Assembly (NCBI RefSeq): GCF_002563775.1
Contig: NZ_PDJO01000001.1
Span: 3,102,501-3,166,500 of the forward strand
Direction: 5' to 3'
DNA from: Thioclava sp. ES.031
GTDB lineage: Bacteria; Pseudomonadota; Alphaproteobacteria; Rhodobacterales; Rhodobacteraceae
Length of the DNA stretch: 64,000 nt
Shown: positions 1 to 7,036 of the stretch, in pieces
Layout: each line of letters starts with the position of its first letter
Numbering within the stretch: position 1 is the stretch's first letter
The notes under the pieces: model-generated
Seen by the model: the letters and a program-made list of their open reading frames with translations, nothing else
Told to the model about the DNA's origin: nothing
Databases searched by the model: none
Position numbers and translations under genes: made by a program

Positions 1-2966
1 GCAAGCGCGTTGATCCGCTGACCGACATCCTCGACCAGCTCGCGCGGGCTGGCCGCCGTACGTCCTGCGATCCGCAGCATGCCCGAGACGATGGAGAACA
101 GGTTCTTCACCCGGTGGTTCATCTCGCGCAGCATCAGCTCGCGCATCTGCGCCGCCTCTTCGTCGGCGGTGATGTCGACGCTGAGCCCCAGCAGGCGGTG
201 CCCCTTGCCTTCCCCCATCATCCGACCGGTCGCGCGCAGATGGCGCTTCGTGCCGGAGGGGAGGTTGAGCTCGTAGTCGACTTCCAGTTCGGACCCAGCC
301 TCGCGGGCCTCACGCACCGCCTGTTCGACGCGGGCACGGTCATGCTCTGCGACACGTTCGAAGAAACGCGCGATCGGATAGGTGCCGGCCGCTTCGAGTT
401 CGAAGAACGCCGCCACGGCCTCGTCGACCTCGACCTCTCCGTTCGGTTCGATGATCGACCAGATTCCGATCTGCGCGATTTCCAGTGCGAGTTGCAACCG
501 CTCGCCCTTCAGCGTCAGTTCCGTCTCGAGGCGCAGCGCCTCGGTAATGTCGGTGAAGACGAGCGTCGCGCCTTCCACGTCGCCGCGCGAATTCAGATAC
601 GGCGTCGCGGAGAGCGACCAGACCTTGCCGAGTTCGGTGGACTTGACCCGGCGCGGTCGCGGCAACTCGCCCTCGAGGACCACATTGATCAATTCGATCA
701 TCACCTCGGGCGTGTCGAGCAGGTTCTGAATGTCATCGAGCGGGCGTCCACGATCACTGCCGCGCAGCCGGATCATCTCGCTCGCACCATCGGTGAAGTT
801 GCGCAGGCGCAGTTTGCGATCGACCGTCACCAGCGCATGCAGCTTGGAATCGAAGATGTTGCGCAGATCGGCATTCGCAGTCGAAAGCTCTTCGACCTTG
901 GTCTTGAGTTCGTCATTGACCGTCGCGAGCTCTTCGTTCGTCGATTGCAACTCCTCGTTCATCGACATCATTTCCTCATTCGAGGATTTCAGCTCTTCGT
1001 TGGCGGTCTCCAGCTCTTCGACCGTCGTGCGCAGGCGGTTGCGGGTTGCGCGCAACTCGGCTTCCAGAACCTGCACATGGCTTTCCGACGGCGCGATCTC
1101 GTCGAAATCATATTCGTCCAGCGCTTCGAACGGGCCCCGGTCGCGGAAGATGATCAGCAGCGTATCGTCGGAGAGCGGATCGGCCAGCACATCGACATGC
1201 TGCCGCCCGGTTTCCGAGATCACCTCGACATCGCGCACGATTTTGCGCGTACCAAGCTCCGCCGACTCGCGGATCACCGCGGAGAGCGCCTCGCGCAGGC
1301 CCGCGCGCGCGAGCGATTGCGCATAGCCCTGCCCGGTCTCGGACGGGTCGATCTCAAGATACTTGCCCAAGCGCCCCGTCGCGGCGAGGATCGCCCCATC
1401 GCGATCGACGTTCAGCGTCGCGGGCGCATAAAGATCGAGGATTCGATTACTGGCCAAGGTCGTGTTCCAGTCTTTGGTTCTTCTATCGGTCGTCTTAGGT
1501 CGGATTGGCGCAAGTCGCGCATGAGGGTCAGAGCGCATCGGCAGTTCGGTCGGATAAGGAGACCGGGGTCCTATGCTGCGGAAGATGCGCATCGCGCCGT
1601 CTATGGGATCGAAAAGTTCCTCATGCCGCCCGATCGTCTCGGATGGGCCGAGGAAAAGCACCCCGCCCGGATTGAGCGCATAGTGGAAGATCGGCAGCGC
1701 CCGTGCCTGCAACTTCTCTCCGAAATAGATCAGCAGGTTGCGGCAGGACACCAGGTCGAGCCGCGAAAACGGCGGGTCCTTGATCAGCGAGTGCGGCGAG
1801 AAGCGCACCCGGTCACGCAGCGCGGCGGTGATCTGGAAATTGCCCTCGCGCCCGATCGTATAGAAATCGCGATACACCTCTGGCAGATCGAGCAGGACCG
1901 AGACCGGATAGCGCCCCTCGCGCGCGATCGCGAGCATCCGCTCGTCGATATCGGTGGCGAAGATCTGGAAATCGATCTCCTTGCCGCTCGCATGGATCGC
2001 CCGGTCGATGAGCATCGCCAGCGTGTAGGCTTCCTCGCCGCTCGAACAACCCGGCACCCAGATGCGCAGCGCGCCGCCATCTTCGGCTTTCTCGACCATC
2101 GGCTTGATCGCCGTCTCGTTCAGCGCCTCGAAATGCGCGCTGTCCCGGAAGAAGCGGGTGACGTTGATCAGCAGATCGCCCAACAGAGCCAGAGGCTCGT
2201 CTTCCTCGCGTTCGAGCCGTTCGAGATATTCGCGCGGGTGCAGAATGCCGACGACCTGCATCCGGCGCTGGATCCGACGCTCTAGGGTCGAGCGCTTGTA
2301 TTGCGAGAAGTCATGCCCCGTCAGACGGTTCAGCGCCGCGCAGATCTCATCCAGCGTTCCGGAAACCGGCGGCGCCGTGTTCACCTGATCCGGATCGACA
2401 TTGCGGAACTCGGTGATCCGCGCGATCACGTCGGAAGGCGCGCTGACCACGTCGACCATCCCGGTCGCGACAGCCGAATTCGGCATGGAATCGTAACGCG
2501 CCGTGGCATCCTGTGCGATGCAGAAGCCACCATGTTCCTTCACCGCGCGCAGCCCGACAGAGCCATCCGTGCCGGTGCCCGACAGGATCACGCAGACCGA
2601 GCGGCGTCCGAGGTCCTGCCCCAGCGATACGAAGAAGTCGTCGATCGGACGGCGCAGCCCGCGGGGCTGGGCGAATTCCGAAAGCTTCAGGCGCCCGTTT
2701 TCGACCTCCAGCCCGTAGCCCGGCGGGATCGTGTAGACATGCCCGGCCTCCAGCTTCGCGCCATCTTCGGCCTGCAGCACTTCGAGCGAGGTCGACCGGC
2801 CGAGCAATTCCGCCAGAAGCGACTCGTGGTTCGGATCGAGATGCTGAACGACGACATAGGCGCTGGGGTCGTCCACCCGCGCAGGCTCCAGCAGATCGCG
2901 AAGCGCTTCCAGCCCACCAGCGGAGGCGCCGATGCCGACAACGTATAGATCCTCAGGGGCGCTCAC
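1..2966 (-). CDS. CheB/CheR fusion with PAS domains and HWE/HisKA_2 histidine kinase (3' end outside window)
   Basis: This is a multidomain signalling protein whose C terminus lies beyond the left edge; 988 codons are visible. The N-terminal CheB methylesterase-like domain (about residues 7-190) keeps the triad Ser15 (GASAGG), His42 (QHLDPNH) and Asp134 (GTGTDG), with no receiver domain in front. A CheR methyltransferase domain follows (about 205-470) with the SAM motif VPGCSSGEEAY near 305 and CRNLLIYF. A coiled coil of NEEL-type repeats (about 634-700) leads to two PAS-like regions. The last visible part is an H-box, MNHRVKNLF, near residue 950, typical of HWE/HisKA_2 kinases. The start is GTG at 2966, chosen because the CheB fold begins at once; I see no strong ribosome-binding site. 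The ATPase domain must lie outside. The family often acts in general stress or light signalling, but the input here is not known. Confidence 0.88.
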   Translation of the reverse strand, partial: MSAPEDLYVVGIGASAGGLEALRDLLEPARVDDPSAYVVVQHLDPNHESLLAELLGRSTSLEVLQAEDGAKLEAGHVYTIPPGYGLEVENGRLKLSEFAQPRGLRRPIDDFFVSLGQDLGRRSVCVILSGTGTDGSVGLRAVKEHGGFCIAQDATARYDSMPNSAVATGMVDVVSAPSDVIARITEFRNVDPDQVNTAPPVSGTLDEICAALNRLTGHDFSQYKRSTLERRIQRRMQVVGILHPREYLERLEREEDEPLALLGDLLINVTRFFRDSAHFEALNETAIKPMVEKAEDGGALRIWVPGCSSGEEAYTLAMLIDRAIHASGKEIDFQIFATDIDERMLAIAREGRYPVSVLLDLPEVYRDFYTIGREGNFQITAALRDRVRFSPHSLIKDPPFSRLDLVSCRNLLIYFGEKLQARALPIFHYALNPGGVLFLGPSETIGRHEELFDPIDGAMRIFRSIGPRSPYPTELPMRSDPHARLAPIRPKTTDRRTKDWNTTLASNRILDLYAPATLNVDRDGAILAATGRLGKYLEIDPSETGQGYAQSLARAGLREALSAVIRESAELGTRKIVRDVEVISETGRQHVDVLADPLSDDTLLIIFRDRGPFEALDEYDFDEIAPSESHVQVLEAELRATRNRLRTTVEELETANEELKSSNEEMMSMNEELQSTNEELATVNDELKTKVEELSTANADLRNIFDSKLHALVTVDRKLRLRNFTDGASEMIRLRGSDRGRPLDDIQNLLDTPEVMIELINVVLEGELPRPRRVKSTELGKVWSLSATPYLNSRGDVEGATLVFTDITEALRLETELTLKGERLQLALEIAQIGIWSIIEPNGEVEVDEAVAAFFELEAAGTYPIARFFERVAEHDRARVEQAVREAREAGSELEVDYELNLPSGTKRHLRATGRMMGEGKGHRLLGLSVDITADEEAAQMRELMLREMNHRVKNLFSIVSGMLRIAGRTAASPRELVEDVGQRINAL

Positions 2967-2999
2967 CGTGTCGCCCGCCGATCCGCGCAGCGCGCGACC

Positions 3000-3024
3000 A
3001 AAAGGGCGCGGCGAGCGCGCCCTT
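3000..3024 (-). terminator. Rho-independent terminator after the LOV gene
   Basis: Read on the minus strand, AAGGGCGCG and CGCGCCCTT form a perfect stem around a 5-base loop, and the T run begins within the stem's last bases. It lies between the LOV gene and the CheB/CheR kinase start, so the two may be separate transcripts or partly attenuated. Confidence 0.6.
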
Positions 3025-3132
3025 CTCTATGCATCTCTGCGTTTTTCATCCGCAGATCGGTGTCACTAGCCTCAGGGCCCCGCAATAACATTTGACATAG
3101 TACTGAACACATAAACGTGGCCGCAGCCATTC

Positions 3133-3696
3133 TTAGCCCTCGCGGTAGATAATCGTGGCCATTGTGGAGAGGCTCTCCGACAGCACCTTGGCAGAGCCGA
3201 TCATCGCGAGACCGAATCCGCGCGACATCGCGGCGAGATCGTCGGCATTGCGCAGCAGGCTCTCGTCATGCGCGGCGATATCGACCTTCACGTTCTGACG
3301 TTCCGCCGCGGAGGTCAGGTCGAACTGCGACCCGAGAAACAAGCGCGTCTCTCCATTGGGTTCGCGCAGACGCGTCATGAACACGAAATTCTGGAAGGTC
3401 TCGCCATTCGCGCGGCTGTTGGTGACGCGAAAACGGCCGGCGGAAATTTCCTCGTCATCGATGAATTCCCGCATCGCACCGCGTTCTTCCTCGGTCGCGG
3501 CACCCGCCTGCAGGAAACGGCAGTTCTGCCCCAGCACCTCTTTAGCGGAATAGCCGGTCAGATTGAGAAACGCCTGATTCACGTAGACAAGCGGCACATC
3601 CTCACGATCGGCCGCGGCAATGGTCAGCGCGACATTCGACTTGTCGCAATAGCTTACCAGTGTCTCCGGCAGTTCGTAATCAGTGTAAACAGGCAT
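3133..3696 (-). CDS. Short LOV-domain blue-light photoreceptor
   Basis: A 187-residue protein made of one PAS/LOV domain and a helical tail. The flavin-adduct motif GQNCRFLQ is present with the reactive Cys at residue 59, together with the Asn-rich FMN-contact strand (RVTNSRANGETFQNF) and the FLGSQFDLT strand that carries the conserved Gln. These residues define photoactive LOV domains that bind FMN and form a cysteinyl adduct in blue light. There is no output domain, so it resembles the short LOV proteins of Rhodobacter and Pseudomonas, which probably signal through dimer helices. The start at 3696 was chosen over an upstream in-frame codon because GGAGG lies about 6 bases before it. The sensor kinase downstream on the same strand is a plausible partner (inference). 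Confidence 0.9.
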   Translation of the reverse strand: MPVYTDYELPETLVSYCDKSNVALTIAAADREDVPLVYVNQAFLNLTGYSAKEVLGQNCRFLQAGAATEEERGAMREFIDDEEISAGRFRVTNSRANGETFQNFVFMTRLREPNGETRLFLGSQFDLTSAAERQNVKVDIAAHDESLLRNADDLAAMSRGFGLAMIGSAKVLSESLSTMATIIYREG

Positions 3697-3798
3697 GAAG
3701 CCTCCGCTGCGTTTAAGAAAACAAGATTGATCATTGCACGGAAAAGTCCAGCGCGCGCGGCGAAATACCACCGATTAACGAATCTGAAGGGGGGGGAA

Positions 3799-3875
3799 TG
3801 GTACCGCCTCCCCGGCTTGAACGGGGGACCTCTGGATCCACAATCCAGCGCTCTAACCAACTGAGCTAAGGCGGC
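3799..3875 (-). tRNA. tRNA-His (GTG)
   Basis: A full cloverleaf reads on the minus strand. The acceptor is GCCGCCT with AGGCGGT, the anticodon stem CTGGA/TCCAG encloses a loop with GTG, the T arm is CCCCG-TTCAAGC-CGGGG, and CCA is encoded. The first base pair is G1-U72 and the discriminator is A73, with no extra encoded G at -1 that could pair. This is the unusual alphaproteobacterial form of tRNA-His. Confidence 0.97.
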
Positions 3876-4005
3876 ACTGGCGCGGGATTTAGACCCCTCG
3901 CGCGCGGAATGCAAGTGTCCGATGACGAGAAATTCGCACCAAGTCTTGCCTGCGCACGTCGCGGGGGTTAGGTGCATTTTCCATCCAACCTCTCAGGAGT
4001 TTTCG

Positions 4006-4215
4006 ATGAGCATCGACAAGGAAAGCGACATCTCCGCGAATCTGCAAATCGGCCCGACCTCGCTCGGGATGGTGCGGATCTATGTCGAGGGCGAAGGCGT
4101 CGAGCTGCCGCTCGATTTCGATCCCGACGAGGCGATGGAAATCGCCGAAGAACTGCAGGCAGCCGCCGAAGCCGCGCGCGAAATGAGCAAGGGAGGCAAG
4201 GGCAAGAAGCGCTGA
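4006..4215 (+). CDS. Small conserved acidic protein (DUF6324-like)
   Basis: A 69-residue protein with an acidic N-terminal half (motif VRIYVEGEGVELPLDFDPDEA), a predicted Ala/Glu-rich helix and a basic GGKGKKR tail. The start at 4006 follows a clear CAGGAG site. It resembles a small family of unknown function found in Rhodobacterales; I recall it as DUF6324, which needs a profile search. It has no signal peptide or membrane segment and ends three bases before the convergent mmcB-like gene. No function is proposed. Confidence 0.7.
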   Translation: MSIDKESDISANLQIGPTSLGMVRIYVEGEGVELPLDFDPDEAMEIAEELQAAAEAAREMSKGGKGKKR

Positions 4216-4218
4216 GCT

Positions 4219-4689
4219 TCAAAATCCGGGCGGTATCGCGCCCGGATCGCACAGCCGCTGCAACCGCCGCGCCGCCGCGCGCGCGAAATCGAGCGTCAGC
4301 GCTTTGCGCCGCGCAGGCGCAAGCTTGGACAGCGGTGCCTCGCGGATCATCTCGGCCCCGTAGCCATCCGCGATGAACAGCCCCGTTCCCTCGGGCAGAA
4401 GATCCGTGGGGAAATCCTGGTCCACCGCCCAGAAATAGCGGTCGCACCAGTCCAGATAGCCGTCCCATTTCCGATCCGAGGTGAAATCGGCGCGGCTCGA
4501 CTTGCACTCCACGATCCAGATTTCGCCCTTCCGGTCGATCGCCATCAGATCGGCGCGCAACCTTGGGCGCAGCACCATTTCCGGCAAACTATCGAGCCCC
4601 AGCTCGGACAGCGCGCGGGCCATGCCGCGTGCGAGCACCTGCCCCGGCTGAAGTTCGGAAAGCGGAATCTGCGTCATGCGGGAAAACAT
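4219..4689 (-). CDS. mmcB: MmcB-family DNA repair protein
   Basis: A 156-residue soluble protein. The core reads RADLMAIDRKGEIWIVECKSS, followed by the DYLDWCDRYFWAV pattern: a restriction-endonuclease-like fold with Asp and Glu-x-Lys as metal-site candidates. This matches the MmcB family (formerly DUF1052), which in Caulobacter is an SOS-linked putative nuclease. Two starts are possible, 4689 and 4677 (second Met), and neither has a clear ribosome-binding site; the longer form is given. I see no certain LexA site in front. Confidence 0.78.
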   Translation of the reverse strand: MFSRMTQIPLSELQPGQVLARGMARALSELGLDSLPEMVLRPRLRADLMAIDRKGEIWIVECKSSRADFTSDRKWDGYLDWCDRYFWAVDQDFPTDLLPEGTGLFIADGYGAEMIREAPLSKLAPARRKALTLDFARAAARRLQRLCDPGAIPPGF

Positions 4690-4760
4690 GAACGAAGTGT
4701 GAACAAAAGTCCAGACTCAGCCCGCAGCACCGAAGCGAAGCGCCGGATCAAAAGGTCGGA

Positions 4761-5117
4761 TCAGAAGACCAGCACCGAGAGCACCAGAACGATCAGCGCC
4801 GCGCGCAGCACCCAGACGCCGAACTCGGCCACCCGCAGCAGCGTGGCGGCCTCGGCCAGCCCTTCGGGTTTGATCTGGCCAAGAAGCCCCGCAGCGCTGA
4901 CCCGGAACGCCTCGCCCGCAAACAGCGCCAGCGCCAGCAGCAGATAGAGCAGGTAGTCGATCATCCGCGCATGACCGGCCACCATCACCGGCAGCAACAG
5001 CGCCCCGGCACCGACCTCGGTGCGCAAGGTGTTGTCCGCCCAGAGCCGCTCCAGCACCGCTCCGATTCCGATGCTGCCACTCCCGCCGCCTGCGGCGGGC
5101 CCGTTCAAATCGCTCAT
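4761..5117 (-). CDS. Small membrane protein resembling DgkA diacylglycerol kinase without its catalytic residues
   Basis: A 118-residue protein with a Gly-rich N terminus and three predicted membrane helices (about 37-52, 54-70 and 95-117). Spacing and residues follow E. coli DgkA: W..DN.LRTEVG for the surface helix, LALALFAGEAFR for helix 2 and LLRVAEFGVWVL for the region before helix 3. DgkA residues needed for catalysis (Asn72, Glu76, Asp80, Lys94, Asp95) are replaced here, while a Glu at the Glu69 position may remain. The alignment is by eye and weak. The start at 5117 is supported by CAGGAG 6-7 bases upstream. If the match is right, it is a non-catalytic paralogue; otherwise it is a conserved membrane protein of unknown role. 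Confidence 0.6.
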   Translation of the reverse strand: MSDLNGPAAGGGSGSIGIGAVLERLWADNTLRTEVGAGALLLPVMVAGHARMIDYLLYLLLALALFAGEAFRVSAAGLLGQIKPEGLAEAATLLRVAEFGVWVLRAALIVLVLSVLVF

Positions 5118-5235
5118 GAAAACTCCTGTCCGCGAATTCCTGCCGCCAAGGGTAGAGCCTTGCAGGGCAAACCCAAGCGCCAAGGTGTCGCAGTGGCAGA
5201 GCCTCGCCACCCGGAAAACCCTCCCTCTCCCCCTC

Positions 5236-5263
5236 TTGCCGGAGCGCGGTTTCACCCCTATCT
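5236..5263 (+). promoter_or_regulatory. Predicted sigma-70 promoter of the 6S-like RNA
   Basis: TTGCCG at 5236 and TATCTG at 5259 are separated by 17 bases, placing transcription start near 5270, exactly where the long closing stem of the RNA begins. Confidence 0.45.
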
Positions 5264-5270
5264 GGGGGGC

Positions 5271-5430
5271 TGACGGTTACTGCTCTTTCTGTGAAAGACC
5301 CTTTTCCAGTGGCCTATACCATTCCTGAGGGAGCTGGCTCTGCCGGGGTCCTGGCCTCGGTATCTGGCGCCCACCTGACTTTTCAGGTCTCCGGGAACTC
5401 TCGTCTACACGTCTGCTGCGGTTTCCGTCA
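5271..5430 (+). ncRNA. ssrS: Structured RNA, probable 6S RNA
   Basis: About 160 bases with no protein gene fold into one long hairpin. The ends pair as TGACGG/CCGTCA and ACTGC/GCGGT, the stem continues through TGTG/CACG and AGAC/GTCT, and a terminal stem CTGAGG/CCTCGG follows. The 3' side of the central loop holds a small perfect hairpin (ACCTGA-CTTT-TCAGGT). Closing stem, wide central bubble with a 3'-side hairpin, terminal stem, and the CCUGAG...CUCGGU pairing also seen in E. coli 6S RNA together suggest 6S RNA, which binds and inhibits housekeeping RNA polymerase. A promoter lies in front and a terminator 23 bases behind. The neighbours (no zapA or ygfA) do not help, and the call rests on hand folding. 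Confidence 0.55.
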
Positions 5431-5452
5431 CTCCACCCATCGCAAGACAGCA

Positions 5453-5482
5453 AAAAGCCCCGCCGGATCGGTCGGGGCTTTT
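5453..5482. terminator. Bidirectional Rho-independent terminator
   Basis: AAAAGCCCCG and CGGGGCTTTT form a perfect 10-base stem with an inner CCG/CGG pair, ending in T runs on both strands. It sits between the rightward 6S-like RNA and the leftward small membrane protein gene and can end both transcripts. Confidence 0.85.
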
Positions 5483-5505
5483 GTCGTCTTGGGACGTGGA
5501 TGCGC

Positions 5506-5850
5506 TCAGCGGCGCAGCTGCATCTGCTGGCGCGACTTGGGCGTATCGACCGGAACCGGGATCGCCAGATGCTCGGCCGCCATATCGGTGGGGATGCCGT
5601 CGCGTTTGCCGCCGCCGGAACTGTCGTCATCTTCGGCCATGCGCATCACCGCAATCGCGAATTGGACGCCGGAGAAGACGATCGTGTTGAACACGACCAG
5701 AAGCGCCATCGCGATATAGCCGATATCGGACGTGAAAATCAGGTGGCGGAGATTGCCGACATTGAAGCCGAGAAGAAGGCCAACGAAGGCGAGCGCGATG
5801 AAGAAGCCGATGACGACGTTCTTGATGTAGAGCCGGACCAGTTCGGGCAT
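5506..5850 (-). CDS. Small two-helix membrane protein of unknown function
   Basis: A 114-residue protein with two predicted membrane helices (about 11-30 and 42-70) and a hydrophilic C-terminal tail with an acidic EDDD stretch, a Gly run and a basic end. AGGAGG lies 7 bases before the ATG, one of the best ribosome-binding sites in the window. It lies 122 bases downstream of nusB on the same strand, so it could be the last gene of the riboflavin-nusB operon. I do not recognise the family. Confidence 0.72.
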   Translation of the reverse strand: MPELVRLYIKNVVIGFFIALAFVGLLLGFNVGNLRHLIFTSDIGYIAMALLVVFNTIVFSGVQFAIAVMRMAEDDDSSGGGKRDGIPTDMAAEHLAIPVPVDTPKSRQQMQLRR

Positions 5851-5972
5851 GAAAAATCCTCCTGCTTACCTCACAATCTAGTGCATATTCCCAAGTTTCA
5901 AACAGGGAAACGGGCGGCAAATGCGAGATAAGCGGGTGTTCGCCCGTGGCATGGTGTCGCGAGTGAGCGCGC

Positions 5973-6491
5973 TCAGAACGCCTCGGGCTGCAGCGCGCGC
6001 GCCATGTGATCGAGCACCGCGTTGACGAATTTCGGCTCCTTGCCTTCGGGGAAGAAGGCCCGGGCCACGTCGACGAACTCGGTGATGACGACGCGCGGCG
6101 GCGTCGCGGGGGTGATCAGCTCGGCCCCGGCCGCGCGGAACAACGCGCGCAGCACCGGGTCGATCCGGTCGATCGGCCATTTCGCCACCAGCGCACGGTC
6201 GGTCGCCTGGTCGATCTTCGCCTGCCAGGTCACCGCATCGTCGATCAGACGGCGGAACAGGTCGAGATTGCCCTCGGCCATTTCGGTGCCGTCCTCATCC
6301 ACGGCGCCAAAGCGGAAATTCTCGAACTCGCGGCGCACCTTGTCGGCGCCCTGCCCGGCCGCTTCCATCTGAAACAGCGCCTGAACCGCGTAAAGACGCG
6401 AGGCGGATTTCATCTGGCGCTTCTCCTCTTGGGTGAGCTTGCGCGGTTTCGGGGCGTCTTGGGGCGCGTCGGAGGAGGCGTCGTCGGTCAT
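5973..6491 (-). CDS. nusB: Transcription antitermination factor NusB
   Basis: A 172-residue all-helical RNA-binding protein of the NusB family, which binds boxA RNA with NusE (S10) to keep polymerase processive on rRNA operons. Family signatures are SASRLYAVQALFQME near the N terminus and ILRAALFRAAGAEL-type helices with PRVVITEFVDVARAF near the C terminus. An N-terminal extension rich in Asp, Ala and Pro precedes the fold. Its start overlaps the ribH stop by four bases (ATGA), the usual alphaproteobacterial arrangement, so it is translationally coupled to riboflavin synthesis. Confidence 0.96.
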   Translation of the reverse strand: MTDDASSDAPQDAPKPRKLTQEEKRQMKSASRLYAVQALFQMEAAGQGADKVRREFENFRFGAVDEDGTEMAEGNLDLFRRLIDDAVTWQAKIDQATDRALVAKWPIDRIDPVLRALFRAAGAELITPATPPRVVITEFVDVARAFFPEGKEPKFVNAVLDHMARALQPEAF

Positions 6492-7033
6492 GCGTTGTTC
6501 GATCCGTCAGTGTCGCCGGCGATACGGAAGGATTCGGCGGGCTTGAACCCGATACCCTTCGTCCGGCGCGCCCATTTGCGCGACAATGAGATGAGATGCA
6601 AGGCCGCAGCCGCAGCGCCGCCACCTTTGTTTTGATCGGCAGGGTCGGCGCGCACGGCCGCCTGCTCGTAATTTTCGACCGTCAGAATGCCGTTGCCGAT
6701 GCAAATCCCTTCGAGCCCCATCAGCGTCAGCCCGCGCGAGCTGTCGTTGCAGACGGTCTCGTAATGAGTGGTCTCGCCGCGGATCACGCAGCCAAGGGCG
6801 ACGAACCCGTCGTAATCGGCCATGCGCGCGGCCATCGCGATTGCGGTCGGGATTTCCAATGCACCGGGCACCTCGATCACGTCGACATAGGCGCCCGCCT
6901 CTTCAGCCGTGGCTTTCGCGCCCGCGATCAGGTTGTCCGCGATATCCTTGTAATAGGGTGCGACCACGATCAGCAGCCGCGGCGCGCTGTCGAATTTCGG
7001 CAGGTCGAGCGTGTAATGCGAGATTCCAGCCAT
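6488..7033 (-). CDS. ribH: 6,7-dimethyl-8-ribityllumazine synthase
   Basis: A 181-residue enzyme that condenses 5-amino-6-ribitylaminouracil with 3,4-dihydroxy-2-butanone 4-phosphate in the penultimate step of riboflavin synthesis. Family motifs are VPGALEIPTAI, GFVALGCVIRGETTHYE (with the catalytic-region His) and GNGILTVEN. It starts three bases after the ribB stop and overlaps nusB by four bases, the middle of the ribE-ribB-ribH-nusB run. The C-terminal tail is somewhat longer than in E. coli RibH. Confidence 0.96.
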   Translation of the reverse strand: MAGISHYTLDLPKFDSAPRLLIVVAPYYKDIADNLIAGAKATAEEAGAYVDVIEVPGALEIPTAIAMAARMADYDGFVALGCVIRGETTHYETVCNDSSRGLTLMGLEGICIGNGILTVENYEQAAVRADPADQNKGGGAAAAALHLISLSRKWARRTKGIGFKPAESFRIAGDTDGSNNA

Positions 7034-7036
7034 GTC

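Noticed and set aside
114..2285. 723-codon open frame on the plus strand
   Set aside because: It lies opposite the CheB/CheR kinase, has Arg/His-rich low-information sequence, and exists because high GC removes stops.
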